The notes below the pieces were generated by a model. The model saw only the letters and a list, made by a program, of their open reading frames with translations, was not told the DNA's origin and made no database searches. A program made the position numbers and the translations under genes. Of a DNA stretch of 64,000 nucleotides, positions 38,426 through 45,908 are shown piece after piece; the stretch's first letter is position 1, and the number at the start of each line of letters is the position of its first letter. Location: the NCBI GenBank assembly GCA_032027165.1, contig JAVSMO010000001.1, positions 2,543,919 to 2,607,918 on the forward strand, given 5' to 3'. Source of the stretch: Denitratisoma sp. (GTDB taxonomy: Bacteria > Pseudomonadota > Gammaproteobacteria > Burkholderiales > Rhodocyclaceae).

Positions 38426-38459
38426 ATAAAAAGGCCCGGCGGTTGCCGGGCCTTTTTTC
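38426..38459. terminator. Bidirectional terminator between prpE and the chemoreceptor
   Basis: AAGGCCCGGC (38431-38440) pairs with GCCGGGCCTT (38445-38454) around GGTT. An A run precedes and a T run follows, so it can stop both convergent genes. A perfect GACTGACTTT copy lies just before it. Confidence 0.92.
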
Positions 38460-38476
38460 ATCGGGCGGCTGCCGGC

Positions 38477-40141
38477 TCAGCAGCGGAAGCGCGACACCGA
38501 GTTGCGCAGGCCGACCGCCAGTTCCTCGACCTTGCGGGCTTCGCCCGCCGCCTCGCTGGCGGCCGAGCTGTTCGTCTCCGACATCTGGGCGATGCGCTCG
38601 ACGCGCTGGGCGATGTCGGTGGCGGCCGAACTCTGCTCGACGAGGGCGCTGGAAATATCATTGACCACCGCGACGACGTGGGCGGCGCCCTCCTTGATCT
38701 GGGTCACCGACTGACCGGCTTCCTGCGACAGGCGCGCGCCCTCGTTCACGCGCTCCACCGAGGTCTCCATTTCGGCGACGGCCTGGCGGGCGTTGTTCTG
38801 GATCGCCTCGACCATGCGCGTGATCTCGCCGGCGCTGGAACCGGTGCGCTCGGCCAGCTTGCGCACTTCGTCGGCCACCACGGCGAAGCCGCGTCCCTGC
38901 TCGCCGGCGCGCGCCGCCTCGATGGCGGCATTCAGCGCCAGCAGGTTGGTCTGATCGGCGACATCCTTGATGACCTGGACGATGGCCGAGATCTGGTCGG
39001 ATTGCACGCCGAGCTGCTCGATGGTCCGCGCCGCCTTGTTCACCGTCAGGGCCAGCTGCTCCATCTCGCCGGCCGCCTGGCCGATCACTTCGCCGCCCTG
39101 GCGCGCATCGTCGCCCGCCTTCTGCGAGATGGCGTTGGCGTCCTTGGCGCCGTCCGAGATGTGCGTGATGCTGACCGTCATCTGCTCGACCGAGGCGGCC
39201 ATGCCGGAGGCGGTGTCGCTCTGCTCGGCGGAGGCACGCGCCACCTCGTCCGAGTTCGTCACCAGGTGCGTCGCGGCGGTCGTCAGCTGCTCGGCGCTGC
39301 CGCGCACATTGTTGACCGCGCGCTGCAGCGACTCCACCAGGGTGTTGAAGCCGGTCGCCGTCTGGGCGACCTCGTCGTTGCCGTCGGTTCCGGCGCGCCG
39401 CGTCAGGTCTCCCTGGTCGGCGATCTCCAGCATGGTCTTGCGCAGTTCGGCCAGCGGCAGGGCGACGGAACGGACGATGATGAAGGCGAGGAACAAGCCG
39501 ATGCCCAGTGCGCAGGCCATGCCGACCAGGGCAAGGTTGCGCACCAGCGCCTGCGAAGAGCGTGCGTCGGCATATTCCTCCCCGGCCATTTTTACCTGCT
39601 GATCAAACAGGGCTCGCAGCTTGTCCAGCATCTCCTTGCCCGGCCCCCGCGCCGCTTTCAGGAAGCTCGCGATGTTCGCATCCGAATAGTCCCCGCCCCG
39701 CACCGCCTTCGCTGCAGGCAGCAGGGCGCCGCCGACAAATTCCGCGCGCGACCGTTCGAATTCGTCCGCCAGCTGCTTCTCCTCGCCATCCAGGCCGTGG
39801 GACACGAACTTCTTCCACAGGCGATCGATCTCCTGCACGTTCGCGTCAATGCGATCGAGGTGCTCGCTCACCGGATGGTCGTGCAGCTTGGCATAGCCAT
39901 GGGCCGGATTGTGCTGGAAGGCGAGCAGCAGTTGTGCCGCGTTGTCGCTGCGCAGTTCCAGAATCCGTGCCAGATCGGCCGCAGGCGCCGTGTCATCCTC
40001 GAATACCGTCTTCAGGCTGTCCTCGATGCGGGCCATGCCGTACATGCCCAGGGTAAACCCGATGACCCAGAAACCGACCAGCACGCCCAACAGCAGCCAC
40101 AGCCGGAAACCCACGCCCGTCCTGCGAATCAGCGCAAACAT
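38477..40141 (-). CDS. Methyl-accepting chemotaxis protein
   Basis: Inner-membrane chemoreceptor of 554 residues. Membrane segments lie near residues 12-36 ([21 protein letters not shown]) and 198-222, flanking a helical periplasmic sensor domain of about 160 residues. A HAMP region follows ([18 protein letters not shown]), then the signalling coiled coil with the hairpin tip [20 protein letters not shown] and [18 protein letters not shown]. The ligand cannot be inferred. The start was placed at MFALIRRTG with an AAGGAA site; ATG 40165 is an alternative. Confidence 0.9.
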   Translation of the reverse strand: MFALIRRTGVGFRLWLLLGVLVGFWVIGFTLGMYGMARIEDSLKTVFEDDTAPAADLARILELRSDNAAQLLLAFQHNPAHGYAKLHDHPVSEHLDRIDANVQEIDRLWKKFVSHGLDGEEKQLADEFERSRAEFVGGALLPAAKAVRGGDYSDANIASFLKAARGPGKEMLDKLRALFDQQVKMAGEEYADARSSQALVRNLALVGMACALGIGLFLAFIIVRSVALPLAELRKTMLEIADQGDLTRRAGTDGNDEVAQTATGFNTLVESLQRAVNNVRGSAEQLTTAATHLVTNSDEVARASAEQSDTASGMAASVEQMTVSITHISDGAKDANAISQKAGDDARQGGEVIGQAAGEMEQLALTVNKAARTIEQLGVQSDQISAIVQVIKDVADQTNLLALNAAIEAARAGEQGRGFAVVADEVRKLAERTGSSAGEITRMVEAIQNNARQAVAEMETSVERVNEGARLSQEAGQSVTQIKEGAAHVVAVVNDISSALVEQSSAATDIAQRVERIAQMSETNSSAASEAAGEARKVEELAVGLRNSVSRFRC

Positions 40142-40271
40142 GATTGTTGTTCCTTTTGTCTTCAACTACATCGGCAACACGCGTGCCGGCCTTTGAGCAT
40201 GGTTTATCGGCATAAGGCGGCGGGACTTTAACCCTGTCCAATGAGGGGGCAAGTCCACTTGCCGACAGGGG

Positions 40272-40285
40272 TTGATCCACGTCAA
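40272..40285 (+). promoter_or_regulatory. FNR/DNR-type box before ubiU
   Basis: TTGATCCACGTCAA differs from the consensus TTGAT-N4-ATCAA at one base. Its centre lies about 30 bp before a CATAGA -10-like element (40306-40311), the spacing of a class II activated promoter. Anaerobic activation of ubiUV by FNR is known in E. coli. Confidence 0.75.
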
Positions 40286-40340
40286 GCCGGTTCGGCCCGG
40301 CCGCCCATAGACTTCCAACTCTCCGAAAGCGCACGCCCCC

Positions 40341-41354
40341 ATGCTCACCGGCAAACCCTTCGAACTCGTCTGCCCGGCCGGCGCCCTGCCCGCCCTGAAA
40401 GCCGCCGTGGACAACGGCGCCGACTGCGTCTACACCGGCCTCAAGGACAACACCAACGCGCGCAACTTCACGGGACTGAATTTCGACGACGCGCAATTGC
40501 GCGAGGGCATCCGCTACGCCCACGACCGCCGCGCCAAGGTGCTGCTGGCGTTGAACACCTACCCGCAGACCGCCACCTGGTCCCGCTGGACCGCCGCCGT
40601 CGACAAGGCCGCCGACTTCGGCGTCGACGCCATCATCCTCGCCGACCCCGGCCTGATGGAATACGCGAAGACGAAGCATCCGCAATTGCGCCTGCACCTC
40701 TCCGTGCAGGGATCGGCCACCAGCTACGAGGCGATCAATTTCTATCACGAGCAGTTCGGCATCCAGCGCGCCGTGCTGCCGCGCGTGCTGGCGATGGCCC
40801 AGGTCGAGCATGTGGTGAAGAGCACGCCCGTCGAGATCGAGGTGTTCGGCTTCGGCGGCCTCTGCGTCATGGTGGAAGGCCGCTGCGCGCTGTCCGCCTA
40901 CGTCACCGGCGACTCGCCCAACACCGTCGGCGTCTGCTCGCCGGGCAAGGCGGTGCGCTACGAGCAGACCGAGCGCGGCATGGAGACGCGCCTCAACGGC
41001 GTGCTCATCGACCGCTTCGCCGAGGGCGAGAAGACAGGCTACCCGACGCTGTGCAAGGGCCGCTTCGAGGTAAACGACGAGACCTACTACGCCATCGAGG
41101 AGCCGACCAGCCTCAACACCATCGAGCTGCTGCCGAAGCTGATGGAGATCGGCGTCAAGGCCGTCAAGATCGAGGGCCGCCAGCGCAGCCCCGCTTACGT
41201 CGCGCAGGTGACGAAAGTGTGGCGCGAGGCGATCGACTCGGCGCTGCGCAACCGCCAGGGCTACGCCGTGCGGGACGCCTGGATGGCGGAGTTGAACAAG
41301 GTCTCTGAAGGCAACATGCACACCTTGGGCGCCTACTACCGGCCCTGGAAATGA
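40341..41354 (+). CDS. ubiU: O2-independent ubiquinone hydroxylation protein UbiU
   Basis: U32-family [4Fe-4S] protein of 337 residues that, with UbiV, hydroxylates ubiquinone precursors without oxygen, using prephenate as oxygen donor in the E. coli system. The start MLTGKPFELVCPAGALPALKAA is typical, and the four cluster cysteines are in FGGLCVMVEGRCALSAYVTG, VGVCSPGK and PTLCKGRF (about residues 174, 181, 198 and 237). It sits behind an FNR-type box and overlaps ubiV by four bases. It was formerly annotated as a YhbU peptidase. Confidence 0.93.
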   Translation: MLTGKPFELVCPAGALPALKAAVDNGADCVYTGLKDNTNARNFTGLNFDDAQLREGIRYAHDRRAKVLLALNTYPQTATWSRWTAAVDKAADFGVDAIILADPGLMEYAKTKHPQLRLHLSVQGSATSYEAINFYHEQFGIQRAVLPRVLAMAQVEHVVKSTPVEIEVFGFGGLCVMVEGRCALSAYVTGDSPNTVGVCSPGKAVRYEQTERGMETRLNGVLIDRFAEGEKTGYPTLCKGRFEVNDETYYAIEEPTSLNTIELLPKLMEIGVKAVKIEGRQRSPAYVAQVTKVWREAIDSALRNRQGYAVRDAWMAELNKVSEGNMHTLGAYYRPWK

Positions 41355-42244
41355 AACTAGCTCTCGGCCCCCTGCTGTACTACTGGCCGCGCCAGCAGGT
41401 CTTCGATTTCTACGAGGCCATCGCGAGCGCTCCGGTCGACATCGTCTACCTCGGCGAGACAGTCTGCGCCCGCCGCCACGAACTGCGCGTGCAGGACTGG
41501 GCCGACATCGCGAAAAAACTCGTCGCCGCCGGCAAGCAGGCCGTCCTCGGCACGCAGACGCTGATCGAGTCCGAGTCCGACCTGAAGACCCTGCGCCGCG
41601 TCATCGACGAAACCGGCTACCTCACCGAAGCCAACGACATGGGCGCCGTGCGCCTGCTGTCGGCCGAAAAGCGACCCTTCGTCGCCGGCCCCTTCCTCAA
41701 TATCTTCAACAGCGCCACGCTGGGCCTGATGGCGAAACTGGGCGCCACGCGCTGGGTGATGCCGGTGGAAATGTCGGCCGAGGCCCTGCGCGACCTGCAG
41801 GCGAACCGTCCCGCCGGCCTGGAAACCGAGGTGTTCGCCTACGGCCGCCTGCCGCTGGCCTTCTCGGCACGCTGCTTCACCGCCCGCCACTTCAACCTGC
41901 AGAAGGACGACTGCCAGTTCAAGTGCCTGGAGTTCCCCGACGGCCTGCTCATCAAGACGCGCGAGGGCGAAGAGTTCCTCACGCTGAACGGCATCCAGAC
42001 GCAGTCATCGAAGGTGTACAGCCTGATCGGCGAAGTAGGCGCCCTGCGTGAGCTGGGCGTCGATGTGCTGCGCATCAGCCCGCAGTCGAGCCACACCGCC
42101 GAGCTGATCGACATCTTCCGCGCCCGCCTCACCGGCACGCTCGACGTGCCGGCGGCGCGCAGCCGCATGGCCGCGCTGGAAGTGGCGGCGCCCTGCAACG
42201 GCTTCTGGTACGGCAAACCCGGTCTCGACCTGATCGCCGCTTGA
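41351..42244 (+). CDS. ubiV: O2-independent ubiquinone hydroxylation protein UbiV
   Basis: U32-family partner of UbiU, 297 residues, starting MKLALGPLLYYWPRQQVFDFYE. The four [4Fe-4S] cysteines correspond to GETVCARRHEL near residue 37 and to ARCFTARHFNLQKDDCQFKC near residues 176-195. The start overlaps the ubiU stop (ATGA), the usual layout of the heterodimer genes. Together with ubiT at 48.3 kb the full UbiTUV set is present. Confidence 0.93.
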   Translation: MKLALGPLLYYWPRQQVFDFYEAIASAPVDIVYLGETVCARRHELRVQDWADIAKKLVAAGKQAVLGTQTLIESESDLKTLRRVIDETGYLTEANDMGAVRLLSAEKRPFVAGPFLNIFNSATLGLMAKLGATRWVMPVEMSAEALRDLQANRPAGLETEVFAYGRLPLAFSARCFTARHFNLQKDDCQFKCLEFPDGLLIKTREGEEFLTLNGIQTQSSKVYSLIGEVGALRELGVDVLRISPQSSHTAELIDIFRARLTGTLDVPAARSRMAALEVAAPCNGFWYGKPGLDLIAA

Positions 42245-42284
42245 AGCTTAAATCATTCCGGCATACAGCAACGCCGGAAATTCC

Positions 42285-42311
42285 TTGACAGAATCTCCCG
42301 CGCTCCATAAT
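42285..42311 (+). promoter_or_regulatory. Promoter-like element of the araC-family gene
   Basis: TTGACA (42285-42290) and CATAAT (42306-42311) are 15 bp apart, slightly short. The transcript would have a leader of about 110 bases with a CCCGC-GTAA-GCGGG stem near 42354-42367. No known riboswitch was recognised in it. Confidence 0.5.
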
Positions 42312-42431
42312 TATCCGTATCAGGTCAGCGAACGGCGCACATAGAGAAAGTTCCCGCGTAAGCGGGGCGACAAGCGGATAGGGCCACACGGGTAGGTGTA
42401 GCAAATCTTTTCCTTGGAGGAAGGATCGGCA

Positions 42432-43385
42432 ATGGCGGCGTTGCTGACGACGGAATCGATCGCGCCCGACGAGCGCGTGGAATGGTGGCACGAGCGCGCC
42501 ACCGAGCTGTTCGGCGCCCAGTACCGGATCGAGCCCGACCGGCAGGCGCCGTTCAACATGGAGCTGTCCCTCGAGTACGCCGAACCGCTGGTCTTGTTCA
42601 AGGGACAGGGCAGCGCACATCGTGCAGAACGTCGCAGCGACAGCGACGGCAACGCCAAGGTCGTCGTCCATCTCCAGATCGAAGGCCACTGCACCGTCCG
42701 CGCGGAAGGGCGCGAGGCCCTGCTCAAGCCGGGGGACATGACCCTGCACCGGGTCAGCAAATCGAACGACCTGCACTTCCACGACGATTACCGGCAGATT
42801 TGTGCCGTGCTGCCCGAAGCGTCGCTCGAATCCGAATTCAAGGACTGGTCGCGCCTTGCCGGAGCGGCCATTCCCACGGATTCGGGGACCGCGGCGGTGC
42901 TCGCCGACCACCTGCGTTCCCTCGCCGGCCACTCCGAGGTGCTCGTCCAGCCCGGCGCCAACGAACTGACTTCCTTCACCATCGGCCTGGTCCGCGCCAC
43001 CCTGCAAACCCTGAAGGGCGGCGAAGCCGGCATGTCCCTTGGCCTCAGGGCCTACCATCTGGGACGCGTCAAACGTTTTGCCCTGGCCCACCTGCACCTG
43101 CCGTCGCTCGACGTGGATTACATTGCCGCCGGCGTCGGCTTGTCGCCTCGCTACGTGCACCGCCTCTTCGAGGACGAGCCACAGCCGCTCATGCGCTGGA
43201 TCATGAAGGAGCGCTTGGAGCGCGCCTACGCCCAACTCAAGGGAAATCCGCGCCAGTCCGTTTCCAACGTCGCCTACGCCTGGGGCTTCAGCGACCACGC
43301 CCATTTCACCCGCAGCTTCCGCAAGCAGTTCGGCCTGTCTCCACGGGAAGTCCGGCCCTCCGACACCCGCCCTGCCGAGCAGTAG
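42432..43385 (+). CDS. AraC-family transcriptional regulator
   Basis: A 317-residue DNA-binding protein. Residues 1-200 form an AraC-binding-like/cupin sensor domain (EYAEPLVLFKGQGSAHRAER, then VVVHLQIEGHCTVRAEG). The C-terminal helix-turn-helix pair lies at about 215-310, with DYIAAGVGLSPRYVHRLFE and VSNVAYAWGFSDHAHFTRSF, then FRKQFGLSPREVR. It is placed between ubiV and the mto-type genes, all on the same strand, so either group is a candidate target. The inducer is unknown. ATG 42432 follows a GAAGGA site. Confidence 0.88.
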   Translation: MAALLTTESIAPDERVEWWHERATELFGAQYRIEPDRQAPFNMELSLEYAEPLVLFKGQGSAHRAERRSDSDGNAKVVVHLQIEGHCTVRAEGREALLKPGDMTLHRVSKSNDLHFHDDYRQICAVLPEASLESEFKDWSRLAGAAIPTDSGTAAVLADHLRSLAGHSEVLVQPGANELTSFTIGLVRATLQTLKGGEAGMSLGLRAYHLGRVKRFALAHLHLPSLDVDYIAAGVGLSPRYVHRLFEDEPQPLMRWIMKERLERAYAQLKGNPRQSVSNVAYAWGFSDHAHFTRSFRKQFGLSPREVRPSDTRPAEQ

Positions 43386-43663
43386 CACTCCCTCCGCAGG
43401 ACATGCCTTGCGCCTGACGGCCTGACCGACGCAAGCGCCCCGACGCCGGCTGCCTTCCCGCCGTCAGCACCCTGAAAATTTGCGCCATTTCATTTAGGTT
43501 GCGAGCATTTTCAGACAAAGCCCCGTGCACTCCGCGACAAGACGTCGCATCTGGCGGCAGTTAATCTTCGCCCATCAAGAACCACTGTCTGCCCATAAAG
43601 CGATGTTTTGGGCTTGCTGCTTGCGGCAAAGCCAAATTACCACGACGAATGGAATCCAAGCCC

Positions 43664-43987
43664 ATGAAAAAACTGAGCCTGATTTTCTCGGTAGCCCTTC
43701 TGTCCACCCCGGTGCTTGCCGCCGATGTGGATGCCGACGCCGCCAAGGCAATGCTGAAAAAGAACGACTGCTTCAAGTGCCACGCCATGGACAAGAAGAA
43801 GGACGGCCCCGCCTACAAGAAGGTGGCCGAAAAACACAAGGGCAAGGCCGACGCCGAGGAAAAGCTGTTCAAGCACGTGACGACCAGCCCGATGGTCGAG
43901 ATCGACGGCAAGAAGGAAGAGCACAAGGCCATCAAGGGCAGTGAAGCGGATATCCGCAACACGCTGCGCTGGATCCTGTCGCTCTGA
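43664..43987 (+). CDS. mtoD: Monoheme periplasmic cytochrome c (MtoD-like)
   Basis: Small cytochrome of 107 residues with a signal peptide (residues 1-20, KKLSLIFSVALLSTPVLA) and one haem motif, CFKCH near residue 36, with Met ligands in the SPMVEID region. It is of class I type, similar in size to MtoD of Sideroxydans, a periplasmic carrier in the Fe(II) oxidation pathway. The placement immediately before a NapC-family gene, a decaheme cytochrome and an MtrB-type barrel supports that reading. The specific name is by synteny and is less certain than the family. Confidence 0.75.
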   Translation: MKKLSLIFSVALLSTPVLAADVDADAAKAMLKKNDCFKCHAMDKKKDGPAYKKVAEKHKGKADAEEKLFKHVTTSPMVEIDGKKEEHKAIKGSEADIRNTLRWILSL

Positions 43988-43996
43988 ACGCAGAAC

Positions 43997-44026
43997 GCCT
44001 GGGGCGACCCCGAGGCCGCCCCAGGC
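43997..44026 (+). repeat. Hairpin after the monoheme cytochrome gene
   Basis: GCCTGGGGCG (43997-44006) pairs perfectly with CGCCCCAGGC (44017-44026). There is no T run, so it is either a stabilising 3' structure or a weak terminator. The remaining 190 bp before the tetraheme gene hold no gene. Confidence 0.6.
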
Positions 44027-44214
44027 AGCATCGCTCCGGCCTGGCTCCGCCGGATGATACGCAGCAATAAATAGAGGCGCGTCCGTCACGGGAACGTGCC
44101 CGCCAGATCCGCCCACGACCAAGCGCCGGATCCAGCTTCCAGAGAGAAAAACGAACAATCAGATATTGATCCGCCCCGGTCAAGGGGACGGGTTGCACGA
44201 AGGAGGAGAGGCAG

Positions 44215-44820
44215 GTGGTAGGAAAGATCAGGAACGCACTCGGTCGCTGGTGCTCAGGCAAGGCCTCGATAACGGTGCTGCTCGTCGGCCTCGGTGTCGG
44301 CATGCTGCTGTTCAGCACCGGTTCGGCCGCCCTGTGGTGGACCAATACGGAGTCCTTCTGCGCCAGCTCGTGCCACGAGATGAGCCACAACGCCAACGAG
44401 CACCGCGACACCATCCACGACAAGAACCGCACCGGCGTGCGCGCCACCTGCAGCGACTGCCATGTGCCGAAGGATCCGATTCCGCTCTACGTGCGCAAGA
44501 TGGGCGCGGTCAACGACCTCTGGGGCCACTTCGTCACCGGCTCGATCAATACGCCCGAAAAGTTCGAGGCCAAGCGCTACGAGCTGGCCAAGCGCGTATG
44601 GACCTACATGCAGGATAACGACTCGCGCGAGTGCCGTTACTGCCACAACGACAAGAAGATGGACCCGGATCGCCAGTCCGACAAGGCCAAGGCACGCCAT
44701 GTGAAGGCACAAAAGGAAGGCCTGACCTGCATCGACTGCCACTTCGGCATCGCGCACCAGGAGCCGGAGGGCGGCCCCGGTCCGCAGGAATTGAAGCAAG
44801 AAAGACTGGCAAAAAGGTAA
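44215..44820 (+). CDS. mtoC: NapC/NirT-family tetraheme cytochrome (MtoC/CymA-like)
   Basis: Inner-membrane quinol-interacting cytochrome of 201 residues starting at GTG 44215 after a strong AGGAGGAG. One membrane anchor lies at residues 16-40 (SITVLLVGLGVGMLLFS). Four haem motifs are CASSCHEM (residues 49-56), CSDCH, CRYCH and CIDCH. The first has three residues between the cysteines, CX3CH, unlike the usual CX2CH. By synteny it is the CymA/MtoC-type partner that links the quinone pool to the periplasmic decaheme cytochrome. A terminator-like hairpin separates it from the decaheme gene. Confidence 0.85.
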   Translation: MVGKIRNALGRWCSGKASITVLLVGLGVGMLLFSTGSAALWWTNTESFCASSCHEMSHNANEHRDTIHDKNRTGVRATCSDCHVPKDPIPLYVRKMGAVNDLWGHFVTGSINTPEKFEAKRYELAKRVWTYMQDNDSRECRYCHNDKKMDPDRQSDKAKARHVKAQKEGLTCIDCHFGIAHQEPEGGPGPQELKQERLAKR

Positions 44821-44851
44821 GCGGTTTCTGTACTTGAACTTAAAAGGGATT

Positions 44852-44883
44852 GTCCGCGCGTTCCAGAGCGTGCGGACTTTTTT
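44852..44883 (+). terminator. Intrinsic terminator between tetraheme and decaheme genes
   Basis: GTCCGC (44852-44857) pairs with GCGGAC (44872-44877), extended by inner pairs, followed by a run of T. It either ends the mtoD-mtoC message or attenuates read-through into the decaheme and barrel genes. Confidence 0.8.
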
Positions 44884-44921
44884 GGTGTAGTGGAAAAAGG
44901 CAATTCTTGGGGGGTAAATAA

Positions 44922-45890
44922 ATGAACATAAAGCTGCGACATCCGCTCGTCGCCGCACTCCAGGCCGTGGTCCTGGCGTTCGGCATTTCAGCGGCCGCCC
45001 ACGCTGCGGACAAGACGGACGAGAAGAAAGCCGCGCCCGTTGACATGGTTCTCAAGGGCGATGCCAAGTGCACGCGCTGCCATGACGAGACCGAAGCCTA
45101 TCCGGTACTGTCGATCGGCAAGACCAAGCATGGGGTCAAGGCCGACGGACGCACGCCGACCTGCACCAGCTGCCACGGCGAGAGCAAGGCCCACGAGGAA
45201 AACCCGCAGGGACTGAAGGATCGACCCAAGGTCGACCGCAACTTCAAGAAGGGCACGACCACACCTGTCGAAGTCCAGAACGAGGCCTGCATGAGCTGCC
45301 ACCAGGGCGGCAAGCGCATGCACTGGGCGGGCAGCCAGCACGCCAGCGGCGACGTCGCCTGCACCTCCTGCCACCAGATGCACACCCAGCACGACAAGGT
45401 GCGCGACAAGAAGACCCAGGGCGAAGTCTGCTACACCTGCCACAAGGAGCAGCGCGCCCAGTCCTTCCGCGCCTCGCACCATCCGATCAAGGAAGGCAAG
45501 GTCGGTTGCGCCGACTGCCACAACCCGCACGGCTCGACCGGCCCGAAGCTGCTGCAGAAGAACACCGTGGTCGAGACCTGCTACACCTGCCACGCCGAGA
45601 AGCGCGGCCCCTTCCTGTGGGAGCACCCGCCGGCCAGCGACAACTGCCTCAACTGCCACACGCCGCACGGCTCCAACCACAACTCGCTGCTGAAGACGAA
45701 GCCGCCCTACCTGTGCCAGCAGTGCCACGACTTCACGCACCATCCGAGCACTGCCTACAGCGGGCGCGGCCTGCCGATCAGCGAGGGCGGCGTCGCGCCG
45801 GCCCAGCAGCAGTTGCTGCGGGCCTGCCTGAACTGCCACACCCAGGTCCACGGGACGAACCATCCGTCCGGTGCGCGCTACACCCGCTAA
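44922..45890 (+). CDS. mtoA: Decaheme c-type cytochrome, MtrA/DmsE/PioA family (MtoA-like)
   Basis: Periplasmic cytochrome of 322 residues with a signal peptide (about residues 1-28) and ten CX2CH motifs: CTRCH, CTSCH, CMSCH, CTSCH, CYTCH, CADCH, CYTCH, CLNCH, CQQCH and CLNCH. Its size and haem count match the MtrA/MtoA/PioA family, which sit inside an outer-membrane barrel and carry electrons across it. The partner barrel gene begins 19 bp downstream. The family serves both metal reduction (MtrA) and Fe(II) oxidation (MtoA, PioA); direction cannot be read from the sequence, but there is no surface OmcA/MtrC-type cytochrome in the window. Confidence 0.9.
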   Translation: MNIKLRHPLVAALQAVVLAFGISAAAHAADKTDEKKAAPVDMVLKGDAKCTRCHDETEAYPVLSIGKTKHGVKADGRTPTCTSCHGESKAHEENPQGLKDRPKVDRNFKKGTTTPVEVQNEACMSCHQGGKRMHWAGSQHASGDVACTSCHQMHTQHDKVRDKKTQGEVCYTCHKEQRAQSFRASHHPIKEGKVGCADCHNPHGSTGPKLLQKNTVVETCYTCHAEKRGPFLWEHPPASDNCLNCHTPHGSNHNSLLKTKPPYLCQQCHDFTHHPSTAYSGRGLPISEGGVAPAQQQLLRACLNCHTQVHGTNHPSGARYTR

Positions 45891-45908
45891 CCGCAAGGGA
45901 GAACCGAC

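Noticed and set aside
35958..38426. An 822-residue minus-strand frame opposite prpE
   Set aside because: Composition is typical of the antisense of a GC-rich gene, with no domain; prpE on the plus strand explains the region.
42342..42420. Structured leader of the araC-family gene, considered as a riboswitch or intron fragment
   Set aside because: Apart from a GTAA-loop stem no conserved class could be recognised.
44166..44183. TTGAT and GTCAA half-sites before the tetraheme gene
   Set aside because: The spacer is eight bases, not four, so it does not fit an FNR-family site.
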